Source: Rhodospirillales bacterium (GTDB lineage Bacteria > Pseudomonadota > Alphaproteobacteria > Rhodospirillales > JANQFP01). From it: 58,168 nucleotides of DNA. How positions within the stretch are numbered: position 1 is the first letter of the stretch; the number at the start of each line of letters is the position of its first letter. Positions 17,533 to 26,010 of this stretch are shown piece by piece. The DNA is taken from the NCBI GenBank assembly GCA_028277795.1, contig JANQFP010000003.1:1-58168 (forward strand). Direction: 5' to 3'. The notes beneath the pieces were generated by a model. The model made no database searches and was not told the DNA's origin. It saw only the letters and a program-made list of their open reading frames with translations. The translations under genes were made by a program, and so were the position numbers.

Positions 17533-18756
17533 TCACAGCACGGCGGCAATGGTCCAGACGACCGCCGCCACCGCGCCCAGCAACGCCCCCGACAACAGGT
17601 ACGGGCGCCCCGCCGCCGCCGGCGCCGCGCCGAGACCCCGGGACGCGGCGGCCACCGCCTTGGCCATCCAGGCGACGGTGATCCAGGCCAGGAACGCCAG
17701 CACCGGCAGGAAGGGCAGGTGCATGACCCAGACGTCCGGCCCCAGGTGGACGGTCCCCTCGGCCGTGCGCCCCAGCAGCGCCGCAGTCACGTCCGCCGCC
17801 GACCGGGCGCGGGGGGTGGCCAGCCAGCCCGCATAGAGGGACAGCCACGACAGCCCCGCCGCGACCGCCAGCGACGCGACAAGGCCCGCCGTCAGGGCGG
17901 CCCCGCCCCGACGCAGGACGCCGCCGACGATGGCCACGGTGGCCGGCAGGGCGAGCGCCGAGCAGACCACGGTGGCGACCAGGGGTTGCCAGGCGCGCAG
18001 CGGCGGCGGCACCTGTTCCGCCAGGTGGCCGGCCAGCAGGGCGAAGAAGGCCAGCACGAAGGCCACGGGCACGGCGGCGGCGAACCGGTACGCGGCAGCC
18101 ACCGCCGGCGGACGCCGGCCGGACGGGGCGAAGGACCGGGCGCCGGGGATCAGGGCGTCGCCCAGCAGCACGGCGCCGAAGGCGGCGCAGTACCACAACG
18201 GGAAGACCAGGACGCTGCCCAGGACGGCGTGCCCGAACACCGTATGGATCATCCGGTCGGTCAGCGACTCCAGGACGTAGACGGGCAGGACCAGCACCAA
18301 CGACACGCCCAGGTACAGGGCCAACGCGGCGTTGAGCGGGCCCAGCCGCCGCACCTCGCCGGTGAAGTTGAGCACCGCCAGGGCGGCGAACAGGGTGAGC
18401 CAGTAGAGGACCAGGAACGGCGAGCCCCCTTGCAGGGCGTTGGCCAGGGCGGCGACGGGAATGGCCACGAACGCCAACCCGATGACCAGGACCGTCACCA
18501 GCGGCCCCTCGGCGGCGGTCGCCAGTCCGCGGACCACGGCCCGATCGATGCCGCCGATCAGCTCCCGGCACGCGTGCCGCGGGATCGCCCCCCAGGGGGT
18601 CTCGGCAAGGTCCCGCCATCGACGCACCTGCCAGGCCCGGAAGGTCCCGGCCCCACTCCCCTGCCCGGTCTCCACCAAAGCCAGGGCCACGGCGCCGAGC
18701 GCCATCACGGCGCCCAAGGCGCCCAGCATCGATTGAACGAAGGCGACGCCGGTCAT
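17533..18756 (-). CDS. Multi-pass membrane protein of unknown function
   Basis: 407 residues with about nine or ten hydrophobic segments, including one at the N-terminus (MLGALGAVMALGAVALALV), several pairs in the middle, and a final one at the C-terminus (GALLGAVAAVVWTIAAVL). It is rich in alanine, valine and leucine, with short polar loops. No transporter signature is recognised. A thioesterase and an MFS transporter lie immediately upstream on the same strand, with a 15-base gap to the thioesterase, so the three are probably one unit. The gene ends about 30 bases from the LiuR palindrome of liuA, which is transcribed away from it. Confidence 0.65.
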   Translation of the reverse strand: MTGVAFVQSMLGALGAVMALGAVALALVETGQGSGAGTFRAWQVRRWRDLAETPWGAIPRHACRELIGGIDRAVVRGLATAAEGPLVTVLVIGLAFVAIPVAALANALQGGSPFLVLYWLTLFAALAVLNFTGEVRRLGPLNAALALYLGVSLVLVLPVYVLESLTDRMIHTVFGHAVLGSVLVFPLWYCAAFGAVLLGDALIPGARSFAPSGRRPPAVAAAYRFAAAVPVAFVLAFFALLAGHLAEQVPPPLRAWQPLVATVVCSALALPATVAIVGGVLRRGGAALTAGLVASLAVAAGLSWLSLYAGWLATPRARSAADVTAALLGRTAEGTVHLGPDVWVMHLPFLPVLAFLAWITVAWMAKAVAAASRGLGAAPAAAGRPYLLSGALLGAVAAVVWTIAAVL

Positions 18757-18771
18757 CGGGCTGCGGGCCCG

Positions 18772-19227
18772 TCAGCCGACCACGTCGGGGCGGCCGGTGA
18801 TGCACATCATCGTCTGCTGCATGAGCGCGCACGACCGCCGATGCCCGTCCTCGACCGCGAAGACCTCGGCGCGGGTGACGGTGAGCGTCCGCCCCGGCCG
18901 CACCACCTCGCCGACGGCGATGAGCAGCTCGCCGCGGGCGGGCGCCGTCAGGTTCAACTTGTACTCGACCGTGAGCACGCCGACATCCGCCGGCATCAGG
19001 GTGAACGCCGCGAAGCCACCCGCCGAGTCCGCGATGGTGCTGACCACGCCGCCATGGAAGAAGCCGTGCTGCTGGGAAAGGTGCTCGCCGTAACCCAGCC
19101 GGATCTCGCACCGGCCCGGCTCGACGACCGTCAGGTCGGCCCCGATGTGGGTCATGATCCCTTGGCGGGCGAAGCTGTCGCGTACCCGCCGCTCGAACCG
19201 GGGATCGGGGACGTCAAACCCGGTCAT
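18772..19227 (-). CDS. PaaI-family hotdog thioesterase
   Basis: 151 residues of the hotdog fold. The motif QQHGFFHGGVVSTIADSAGG carries the HGGxxxxxxD-type active-site segment of PaaI/YbgC-like acyl-CoA thioesterases, followed by VEYKLNLTAPARGELLIAVG, the central strands. It likely hydrolyses an acyl- or aryl-CoA in the cytosol; with the liu genes close by it may free CoA from stalled intermediates. The start at the ATG of MTGFDVPDPR overlaps the MFS gene stop by four bases. Confidence 0.87.
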   Translation of the reverse strand: MTGFDVPDPRFERRVRDSFARQGIMTHIGADLTVVEPGRCEIRLGYGEHLSQQHGFFHGGVVSTIADSAGGFAAFTLMPADVGVLTVEYKLNLTAPARGELLIAVGEVVRPGRTLTVTRAEVFAVEDGHRRSCALMQQTMMCITGRPDVVG

Positions 19228-20429
19228 GTGCCTCCCGCCGGGGCCCGCGCACGTCCGGAGGCGACGGCCACGGCGAACACGACGGCCACGGCGAGCAGGA
19301 TGCCCGCGGCACTGGCGTAGGCCGTGGCCAGGCTGTACCGGGTTACCACCGGCTCCACCACCAGGGGCGACAGGAACTGGCCCAGGAAGAAGCTGGTGAT
19401 GACGCCGCCCACCACCCGGCCGCGGATGCGCAAGGGCGTGCGACCCATCACCCAGACCGAGTAGTTGGGCAGGGCCGTTCCCATGCCGGCGCCGGTGACG
19501 GCCATGGCGAGCAGCACCTGCCAGTAGCTGCCCGCGGTCGCCACCAGCACATAGCCCAATCCCATCAGGCCGAAGCCGACGGCGAAGATCGCCTGGTGGC
19601 TGAGCTTGGCCTTGATGCGCGGGAACATGGCCGAGAACACGGTGCCGATCATAGCCGCGGTGAAGATGGGCACGGCCGCCAGGAGGGGGCTGGTCACGTC
19701 GAGCCCGCGGAGGAAGAACGGCAGCTGCACCGGCGTCATGTAGTAGGCGATCATATGGAACAGCGCGAGCACCACGATCATGGCGATGAACGGCGGCAGG
19801 CCGGCCATGGGCGGCTCCTCGCCCTCCTCGCCTTCGGCCGCCTTCTTCTCCGTCGGCTCGACGATGGCCGCCATGGCCAGCGCCAGCACGACGAACGCCA
19901 GCGCATAGACCCAGAACGGCCCCCGCCAGTGGATGTCGGCCAGGGCGCCGCCGATCAGCACGAAGGCGACCCCGGTCAGGGCCATGGCGGCGGCCTGCAG
20001 GCCCATCATCTTTTCCCGCGCCTCGCCGGCGAAGTAGTCGCCGATCAGGGTCACCGACGAGGTCATGATGGCCCCCGCGGCGGCGCCCAGCACGGCGCGG
20101 CTGATCAGGAGCCAGGTCATGTCGTCGATGATCAGGCCGGCCATCCCGGCCAAGCCGTAGACCCCCATGGCCGCCAGCAGCAGGGTCTTGCGGCCGACCC
20201 GGTCGACGATCAGCCCGGCCAGGGGCGCGAAGATGGCGATGAACAGAGACGGGATGGTGACCACCAGCTTGCTCATCAGGTCCACGTCCTCGACCCCGCT
20301 GAAGAAGTCGCGGATGGACGGGCCGGCCGGGGCCAGGGTGATTCCCGCGATGACCGTGAAGGTGCTGGCTGCCAGCAAGGTGATCCGTCGGAGCGGCGGG
20401 TGCTCGCCGCCAGTGGTGTCGTCCGCCAT
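19224..20429 (-). CDS. MFS transporter
   Basis: 401 residues with 12 predicted membrane segments and the MFS motif A region LIVDRVGRKTLLL between segments 2 and 3. A charged central loop (TEKKAAEGEEGEE) separates the two halves. The substrate cannot be read from the sequence. It is coupled to the thioesterase gene by a four-base overlap, suggesting export or uptake of an organic acid handled as a CoA ester. It starts about 130 bases downstream of liuR, on the same strand. Confidence 0.87.
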   Translation of the reverse strand: MADDTTGGEHPPLRRITLLAASTFTVIAGITLAPAGPSIRDFFSGVEDVDLMSKLVVTIPSLFIAIFAPLAGLIVDRVGRKTLLLAAMGVYGLAGMAGLIIDDMTWLLISRAVLGAAAGAIMTSSVTLIGDYFAGEAREKMMGLQAAAMALTGVAFVLIGGALADIHWRGPFWVYALAFVVLALAMAAIVEPTEKKAAEGEEGEEPPMAGLPPFIAMIVVLALFHMIAYYMTPVQLPFFLRGLDVTSPLLAAVPIFTAAMIGTVFSAMFPRIKAKLSHQAIFAVGFGLMGLGYVLVATAGSYWQVLLAMAVTGAGMGTALPNYSVWVMGRTPLRIRGRVVGGVITSFFLGQFLSPLVVEPVVTRYSLATAYASAAGILLAVAVVFAVAVASGRARAPAGGT

Positions 20430-20560
20430 GGCCTGCCTCCCCTCTCAAAGCAATGCCGTTGCGGACCTAAGCGTCACGCGCCGGGTCCGTCTTGGTTGGC
20501 GGAATCTTCGTCTTTTGTCGTGACGGATTCAACCGCCGCGTGGCGACGGGCGACCCCGGG

Positions 20561-20962
20561 CTACTCGGCGACCCGCGCCGGGCGTCTTTCCTTCTCGCGC
20601 AGCAGGGCGGCGCACTGCTGTTCGAGCGCGTCGAGCTCCTTGAGGCTCTCGGCGATGTCGCGCTGCTGCTGGCTGAGGATGGCGCGGCGCTGATGCGCCT
20701 TGTCCAGGACCAGGCGAAGCTGGGCCACCTCGGTGGGGTCGGCGTCGTACATATCGATCATCTCGCCGATCTCGCTGAGCGAGAAGCCGAGGCGCTTGCC
20801 CCGCATGATCAGCTTGAGGCGCACGCGGTCCCGGGTGCTGTAGATGCGGCGCTGCCCCCGCCGCACCGGGCTCAGCAGCCCCTTGTCCTCGTAGAACCGT
20901 ATGGTGCGCGTGGTGACCCCGAATTCCCGCGCCAGTTCCGCAATGCCGACCATCTCCGCCAT
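20561..20962 (-). CDS. liuR: MerR-family regulator of branched-chain catabolism
   Basis: 133 residues. An N-terminal MerR winged helix (GIAELAREFGVTTRTIRFYE, then DKGLLSPVRRGQRRIY) is followed by the LiuR-typical stretch RVRLKLIMRGKRLGFSLSEI and a C-terminal coiled coil (about 85-125). It lacks a cysteine-based metal site, in keeping with LiuR sensing a CoA intermediate. The perfect palindrome before liuA, 3.5 kb downstream, is the expected target. A dyad overlaps its own leader (20971-20986). The coding start leaves a very short leader. Confidence 0.85.
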   Translation of the reverse strand: MAEMVGIAELAREFGVTTRTIRFYEDKGLLSPVRRGQRRIYSTRDRVRLKLIMRGKRLGFSLSEIGEMIDMYDADPTEVAQLRLVLDKAHQRRAILSQQQRDIAESLKELDALEQQCAALLREKERRPARVAE

Positions 20963-20970
20963 CCTGAAAG

Positions 20971-20991
20971 GTTAGGTGACCCTAACGTCAA
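20971..20991 (-). promoter_or_regulatory. Dyad in the liuR leader, possible autoregulatory site
   Basis: GTTAGG and CCTAAC are separated by four bases (20971-20986), and TTGACG overlaps the upstream side on the liuR strand. The dyad lies nine bases before the start codon. The resemblance to the liuA site is partial (TTGACGTTA). Confidence 0.45.
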
Positions 20992-21029
20992 GGTAAAGCG
21001 GACAGTGGGCCGGCGGACTATGACCGGCG

Positions 21030-22439
21030 TCACAGCAGCAGCCAGGCGGCGAGTCCCAGGAAAGCGAAAAAGCCGACCACGTCGGTGACCGTGGTCAGGA
21101 ACACGCTGGAGGCCACGGCGGGGTCGATGCGCGCCCGCTCCAGGGCCAGGGGGATGGTGGTGCCGGCCAGGCCCGCCACCACCATGTTGACGATCATCGC
21201 CAGGCCGATGACCAGGCCGATGGCGAGGTTGCCGAACCACAGCCAGGCGACGGCACCGGTGATGCCGGCGAACAGGATGCCGTTGAAGCCGCCGACCAGC
21301 AGCTCCTTGCCGATCAGGCGCATGGCGTTGACCGGGGCCAACTCCTTGGTGGCCAGGGCGCGCACGGCCACGGTCATGGTCTGGGTGCCGGCGTTGCCCC
21401 CCATGGAGGCGACGATGGGCATGAGGATGGCCAGGGCGACCATCTGCTCGATGGTGGCGTCGAACAGGCCGATGACGATGGAGGCGAGGACCGCCGTGCC
21501 CAGGTTGATGAGCAGCCACGAGAACCGCGAGCGCGTGGTGTCGATGGCGGCGCTGTAGAGGTCGTCCTCGCGGATGCCGCCCATCAGCATCATGTCTTCT
21601 TCGTGCTCCTCCTCGATGACGTCGACCACGTCGTCGATGGTGATGGCCCCGACCAGACGGCCGTCGGCGTCGACCACCGGTGCCGACACCAGGTCCCGCT
21701 GGCGGAACAGGAACGCCACCTCCTCCTGGTCGGTGGTGGCCGGGATGAGGGTCATGGCGGTCTCCATGATCCCCTCCACGCGCACCGGGCGCTTCGACTT
21801 GAGCAGCCGGCTCAGGGGCAGGGTGCCGACGGGGTGGTGTTTGGGGTCGACCACGAAGATGTCGTAGAACACGTCGGGCAGGAGGTCCTCGTCCATGTCG
21901 GCGATGTGGCGCAGGTAGTCGATGGTTTCGCCGACGGTCCAGAACGGGGGGACCTTGACCAGCTCGCGCTGCATGAGGCGGCCGGCGCTGTCCTCGGGAT
22001 AGGCCAGGGCCTCCTCGACCAGGGTGCGGTCCTCGGCCGGCATGGCGTCGAGGACGACCCGCTGCTCGTCCGCGTCCAGTTCCTCGATGAGGTCGACGGC
22101 GTCGTCGGAGTCCAGCTCGGTGACGGCGGCCGCGATATTCTCGATGCCGAGCAGGTCGACGATGTCGTCGAGGACCGCGTCGTCGAGTTCGGCCAGCACC
22201 TCCGGATGGAGGTCGGGGCGGATGACCGGGATCAGCGTGCCGCGCTCCTCGGGACTGAGGCGCTGCAGCAGGTCGGCCAGGTCGGCGTCGTGCAGCGGCG
22301 CGAGCAGGGTCCGCACCCGCTCGTTGTTCTCGGCGTCGAGGGCGTCGAGGACCGCTTCCTCGAGACCGCGGGCGGGCTCGAGGAGATCCTGTTCGGCGGC
22401 GTCCGGGCGGTCGATCGCGCCCTCGGGATCGCTCACCAT
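21030..22439 (-). CDS. mgtE: Magnesium transporter MgtE
   Basis: 469 residues in the standard order. An N-terminal helical superfamily domain (about 25-150, with LLQRLSPEERGTLIPVIRPD) is followed by two CBS domains (about 155-280: TLIPATTDQEEVAFLF and VVDADGRLVGAITIDDVVDV) and five membrane segments (about 305-469). GGNAGTQTM is the conserved pore-helix motif. It is a Mg2+ channel gated by cytosolic Mg2+. It is a single gene between liuR and tRNA-Leu; no leader riboswitch is obvious. Confidence 0.93.
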   Translation of the reverse strand: MVSDPEGAIDRPDAAEQDLLEPARGLEEAVLDALDAENNERVRTLLAPLHDADLADLLQRLSPEERGTLIPVIRPDLHPEVLAELDDAVLDDIVDLLGIENIAAAVTELDSDDAVDLIEELDADEQRVVLDAMPAEDRTLVEEALAYPEDSAGRLMQRELVKVPPFWTVGETIDYLRHIADMDEDLLPDVFYDIFVVDPKHHPVGTLPLSRLLKSKRPVRVEGIMETAMTLIPATTDQEEVAFLFRQRDLVSAPVVDADGRLVGAITIDDVVDVIEEEHEEDMMLMGGIREDDLYSAAIDTTRSRFSWLLINLGTAVLASIVIGLFDATIEQMVALAILMPIVASMGGNAGTQTMTVAVRALATKELAPVNAMRLIGKELLVGGFNGILFAGITGAVAWLWFGNLAIGLVIGLAMIVNMVVAGLAGTTIPLALERARIDPAVASSVFLTTVTDVVGFFAFLGLAAWLLL

Positions 22440-22489
22440 CGTGTCCTTTCCAACTCAGGCGACGGGAGCGGGTCGCCCCGACATGCAAC

Positions 22490-22517
22490 GAGGCCCGTCA
22501 CGGGTGCGGCGGGCCTC
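22490..22517 (-). terminator. Hairpin downstream of tRNA-Leu
   Basis: GAGGCCCG and CGGGCCTC pair perfectly around a 12-base loop, starting seven bases after the encoded CCA. The following bases (GTTGCATG) make a poor U-run, so termination strength is uncertain. Confidence 0.55.
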
Positions 22518-22523
22518 GGCGAT

Positions 22524-22610
22524 TGGTGCGGTCGAGAAGACTCGAACTTCCACGGGGTCTCCCCCACAGCGACCTCAACGCTGCGCGTCTACCAGTTCCG
22601 CCACGACCGC
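22524..22610 (-). tRNA. tRNA-Leu (anticodon GAG)
   Basis: On the minus strand GCGGTCG pairs with CGACCGC as the acceptor stem. The anticodon stem CAGCG/CGCTG encloses the loop TTGAGGT, giving anticodon GAG. A long variable arm is present, as in leucine tRNAs, and the T loop reads TTCGAGT. The CCA end is encoded (22524-22526). Confidence 0.95.
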
Positions 22611-22720
22611 AGATCCCGAAATCCCTTGCGGCAACGGAGGTTGCCGATCCATCGTGCCGGAGATAGCAAATCCTCCAGCCCCTTTCAAGCCGGGGCGCCC
22701 ACGGACCGCGGGGAGAGCGC

Positions 22721-23377
22721 GTGCACGGCAAGACCAGGGTGGCCTGGCGGACCAGTCCCGGCCTGGTCCCCTACCCGGACGCAGTGGCGTTCATGGAGCG
22801 CCGGGTCGCCGACATCCGCGACGGCCGCGCCACCGAGATGGTGTGGCTGCTGGAGCACCCGCCGCTGTACACGGCCGGCACCAGCGCCCGCGAGGACGAG
22901 CTGCTCGACGCCGCCCGCCTGCCCGTCTACCGCACCGGCCGGGGCGGCCGCTACACCTACCACGGGCCCGGCCAGCGGGTGGCCTACGTGATGCTGGACC
23001 TGCGGCCCCGCGGTTGCGACGTGCGGGCCTACGTGCAAAGCCTTGAAGGCTGGCTGATCGAGGCCCTGGCCCGCCTCGGCGCAGACGCCGGCCGACGCTC
23101 AGGGCGCATCGGCCTGTGGGTGGGCAACGGCGACGCGGAGGCCAAGATCGCCGCCATCGGCGTCCGCGTCCGGCACTGGGTGACCTTTCACGGGGTCGCC
23201 GTCAACGTCACTCCCGACCTCGCCCACTTCGCCGGAATCGTGCCCTGCGGGGTGGCCGGATTCGGGGTGACTTCGCTCGCCGCACTGGGCATCGACGCCA
23301 CCATGGCCGACGTGGATGCGGCCCTGCGCGCCACGTTTCCGGCCGCGTTCGGAGTCGGCATTTTCGACTCGTCTTGA
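22721..23377 (+). CDS. lipB: Octanoyltransferase LipB
   Basis: 218 residues. The LipB signature [21 protein letters not shown] is cited here by [15 protein letters not shown] (about 75-90). The catalytic pair is K142 (in [11 protein letters not shown]) and C176 (in IVPCGVAG). The enzyme moves octanoyl from acyl carrier protein to lipoyl domains, making lipoate for pyruvate, 2-oxoglutarate and branched-chain keto-acid dehydrogenases; the last of these feeds isovaleryl-CoA to LiuA. It starts at GTG with GGGGAGAG upstream. It is transcribed away from the tRNA. Confidence 0.93.
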   Translation: MHGKTRVAWRTSPGLVPYPDAVAFMERRVADIRDGRATEMVWLLEHPPLYTAGTSAREDELLDAARLPVYRTGRGGRYTYHGPGQRVAYVMLDLRPRGCDVRAYVQSLEGWLIEALARLGADAGRRSGRIGLWVGNGDAEAKIAAIGVRVRHWVTFHGVAVNVTPDLAHFAGIVPCGVAGFGVTSLAALGIDATMADVDAALRATFPAAFGVGIFDSS

Positions 23378-23456
23378 CACCGTCTGTTGGATAGCATCGG
23401 GTGTCTCAATGCCGGCTCGTCGCGGAGCCGGATCCCATGCGCGAGAAGGAGAGACC

Positions 23457-24419
23457 GTGGACGAGGGCCTCCACGACTCAGCGGCTACGGAACAGGTCCC
23501 GGCGACGGCGCCGGGCACGCCGTTGGCCGGGCGCATCCGGCCGGAGATGATCCTCGGCGCGCTGGGACGCCTCGAGCGGGCCATGACCGCCCACACCGAA
23601 TGGCTGAAGGATTGGCACCAGCGGGTGTTCTGCGGCGACCCGCAGGCGGCCTCTGCCGACGCCGTCGACACCGCCGGGCGCTGTCCCCTCGGCGATTGGT
23701 ATCACGGCCGGCAGCATCGGGCGATGGCGGACAACCCGGTGTTCGCCCGGGTCGGCGACAAACTGGATGACCTCTACGGCCGGGCCCATGCCATCGAGGA
23801 CGTGGCCCGCCAGGGCCGGGACATCCCGTCCGGCGACTACGGCACCTTCATGACCGTGGTCCTCGAACTCAACACACTGATCCGCCAGCTCGAGAAGGAC
23901 ACCTGGAACCGGCTGGCCAACATCGACCCGCTCACCGGCATCGGCAACCGCCAGGCCATGCGGACCCACCTGGAGATCGAGAACGAACGCAACTGGCGCA
24001 GCGGCCGGCCGTGCTGCATCGCCCTGGTCGACCTCGACTACTTCAAGCGGGTCAACGACACCTACGGCCACGCCGCCGGCGACATGGTGCTGCAGGTGGT
24101 GGCCACGGTGCTCGCGGACTGTGTCCGCCCCTACGACCGGGCCTTCCGCTACGGCGGCGAGGAGTTCGTCCTCTGCCTCCCCGACACGGACACGGCGACG
24201 GCGGAAGCGGTGGTCGACCGCGTGCGCCAGAAGATCGCCGACACCGTCGCCTCGCCCAGCGAAGGGCAGGTGATCCGCGTCACCGCCTCGTTCGGGGTGG
24301 CGCCGCTGACCCAGGAGGGCGGCATCGACCTCGCCCTCGGCCACGCCGACGCCGCCATGTACGAGGCCAAGGGCCAGGGCCGCAACCGCGTGTGCGTGTG
24401 GCGCCCCGCTGCCAACTGA
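23457..24419 (+). CDS. CZB-GGDEF diguanylate cyclase, paralogue 1
   Basis: 320 residues. The N-terminal half (about 35-150) resembles a chemoreceptor zinc-binding CZB domain: AHTEWLKDWHQRVFCGD, CPLGDWYHG, and a later AHAIEDVA histidine. The C-terminal half (about 160-315) is a GGDEF domain with DPLTGIGNRQAM, a GGEEF active site, and the inhibitory RxxD (RPYD) exactly five residues before it. It should make cyclic di-GMP under zinc control, with product inhibition. The start is a GTG with AAGGAG upstream. No membrane segment is present. The next gene is a close architectural paralogue, and the 126-bp repeat lies between them, starting right after this stop. Confidence 0.87.
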   Translation: MDEGLHDSAATEQVPATAPGTPLAGRIRPEMILGALGRLERAMTAHTEWLKDWHQRVFCGDPQAASADAVDTAGRCPLGDWYHGRQHRAMADNPVFARVGDKLDDLYGRAHAIEDVARQGRDIPSGDYGTFMTVVLELNTLIRQLEKDTWNRLANIDPLTGIGNRQAMRTHLEIENERNWRSGRPCCIALVDLDYFKRVNDTYGHAAGDMVLQVVATVLADCVRPYDRAFRYGGEEFVLCLPDTDTATAEAVVDRVRQKIADTVASPSEGQVIRVTASFGVAPLTQEGGIDLALGHADAAMYEAKGQGRNRVCVWRPAAN

Positions 24420-24545
24420 TACCGGCGTCCCTTCGAACCGACTCCCATAACGCCGTCATGGTGCGCCGGAAAGCCCGCGCGGCGCTTGAGCGCCACCGCT
24501 TTCGCATGAAATGGCCCGGAGGGTCATTTCATTGGCGCGGCGGTA
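24420..24545 (+). repeat. 126-bp stop-adjacent interspersed repeat, copy 2
   Basis: It begins at the first base after the TGA of the upstream diguanylate cyclase and ends with CGGCGGTA. It aligns without gaps to copies 1 and 3 read in their own gene directions. The internal frame MVRRKARAALERHRFRMK... runs on to a stop 35 codons after its ATG. It lies between two paralogous cyclase genes and could shape their relative expression. Confidence 0.92.
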
Positions 24546-24627
24546 TGAGTCCAAGGACGTATTGAGCGGATCGGGAATCCGTCTATCCTGACGGTGGACG
24601 CCCGCCGGCAACCCGTGTGCAGGCCGC

Positions 24628-25578
24628 ATGCCGAGTCCCCTCACCGAGTCCGATCTGGCCCAGGGCACCGTCACCACCCAGGGCATCCTGGAGGAGCTGG
24701 ACCACGCCATCGCCGATCACATCGGCTGGCTCAAGGCCTGGCACCGGTCCCTGGTGTGCGCCGAGGAGCCCCTGCCCGCCGACCTGGCCTACGACCCCCA
24801 CCATCTGTGCCGGTTCGGGAGCTGGTACGTGCGCCACCAGCATTCGGGCCTGGTCAACCAGCCGGTCCTGCGCAAGCTCGCCGGCCTGCACCGCGACATG
24901 CACGACCGGGGCCGCGATCTGATGGAGGCGGCGCGCCGGGGCGGTCCGCCGGCCAGGCCGTCCTACGACGCGTTCATGGATTCGGTGGCCGCGTTCTTCG
25001 CCCAGGCGCGGCGGCTGGAGAAGGCCTTCGCCAAGGCGTCCTCGGACCTGGACCCGCTGACCGGCCTGCACAACCGCCAAGCCATGCTGCGGGACCTGGA
25101 GCGGGAATGGCAGCGGGCCGCACGATCTGAGGCGCCGTGGTGCATCGGCATCGGCGATCTGGACCGCTTCAAGGGCGTCAACGACACCTACGGGCATGCC
25201 GCCGGCGACCGGGTGCTGGCGGCGGCCGCCGCCCGCTTCCTGGACGGCCTGCGGCCCTATGATTCGGTCTACCGCTACGGCGGCGAGGAGTTCCTGTTCT
25301 GCCTGCCCGAGGCCGATCTGAAGGTGGGTCATGTGGTGCTCGACCGGCTGCGCGAGGCCCTGGAGGCCCAACCGGTGCGCCTGGAGACCGGCGAGGTGCT
25401 GCCGGTCACCGGCTCGTTCGGCGTCGCCCAGGTCTCGGCCCGGGCCCCGGTGGAGGAGGCCATGGAGCGCGCCGACCAGGCGCTCTACTGGGCCAAGAGC
25501 CGGGGCCGCAACCGGGTGTGCGCCTGGGACGGCCCCCAATCCGTCGAGAACATGGCCACCGACGATCCGCCGGCGTGA
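24628..25578 (+). CDS. CZB-GGDEF diguanylate cyclase, paralogue 2
   Basis: 316 residues with the same two-part layout as the preceding gene. The N-terminal CZB-like part has HIGWLKAWHRSLVC, HHLCRFGSWYVRH and LAGLHRDMHDRG. The GGDEF domain has DPLTGLHNRQAM, LDRFKGVNDTYGHAAGD, RPYD as inhibitory site, and GGEEF. The cytosolic product is cyclic di-GMP. The two genes clearly arose by tandem duplication and then diverged, mostly in the sensor half, so they may respond to different metal or redox ranges. The ribosome site is weak (GCAGGCC), and the start is the first ATG of the frame. Confidence 0.86.
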   Translation: MPSPLTESDLAQGTVTTQGILEELDHAIADHIGWLKAWHRSLVCAEEPLPADLAYDPHHLCRFGSWYVRHQHSGLVNQPVLRKLAGLHRDMHDRGRDLMEAARRGGPPARPSYDAFMDSVAAFFAQARRLEKAFAKASSDLDPLTGLHNRQAMLRDLEREWQRAARSEAPWCIGIGDLDRFKGVNDTYGHAAGDRVLAAAAARFLDGLRPYDSVYRYGGEEFLFCLPEADLKVGHVVLDRLREALEAQPVRLETGEVLPVTGSFGVAQVSARAPVEEAMERADQALYWAKSRGRNRVCAWDGPQSVENMATDDPPA

Positions 25579-25602
25579 GGCCGGCCAGTAACCTCTGAAT
25601 TA

Positions 25603-25920
25603 CTAGGCGGTCGGCGCCTGGCGGAAGCCGGGCTCTTCGGGCGCCGCCACGGGCTGGGCCCGGACCTCCTCGACCACCGCCGCAGGGGGTCCCGTCCAGC
25701 AGGCGGCCAGCATCTCGTCGACGGCCGCTTCGGGGCCGGCGAACAACGCCTCCACCGTGCCGTCGGCGCGGTTGCGCACCCAGCCGCTGAGCTTCCGCGC
25801 CCGCGCCTCCTGGGCCGTCCAGGCGCGGAACCACACACCCTGCACCCGGCCCTCGATGCGCACCTGCACGGCCTTGAGGGCGGCGGGATCTGCGGCGCCC
25901 GGCTCCGATTCGCCGCTCAT
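25603..25920 (-). CDS. acyP: Acylphosphatase
   Basis: 105 residues, slightly long for the family because of an N-terminal tail. The core motif RIEGRVQGVWFRAWTAQEA carries the phosphate-binding loop with its arginine, and SGWVRNRADGTVEALFAG contains the catalytic asparagine. It hydrolyses acyl phosphates such as 1,3-bisphosphoglycerate. It is convergent with the cyclase gene, with 24 bases between the stops. Confidence 0.92.
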   Translation of the reverse strand: MSGESEPGAADPAALKAVQVRIEGRVQGVWFRAWTAQEARARKLSGWVRNRADGTVEALFAGPEAAVDEMLAACWTGPPAAVVEEVRAQPVAAPEEPGFRQAPTA

Positions 25921-26010
25921 GACTCCGTCCCGCGGCCGATCGGACCGTCGGCGTCCGGCATTACCCGAAGGTTACTCATTAAGCACTGGCATACTACTGG
26001 GAGTTCACCG

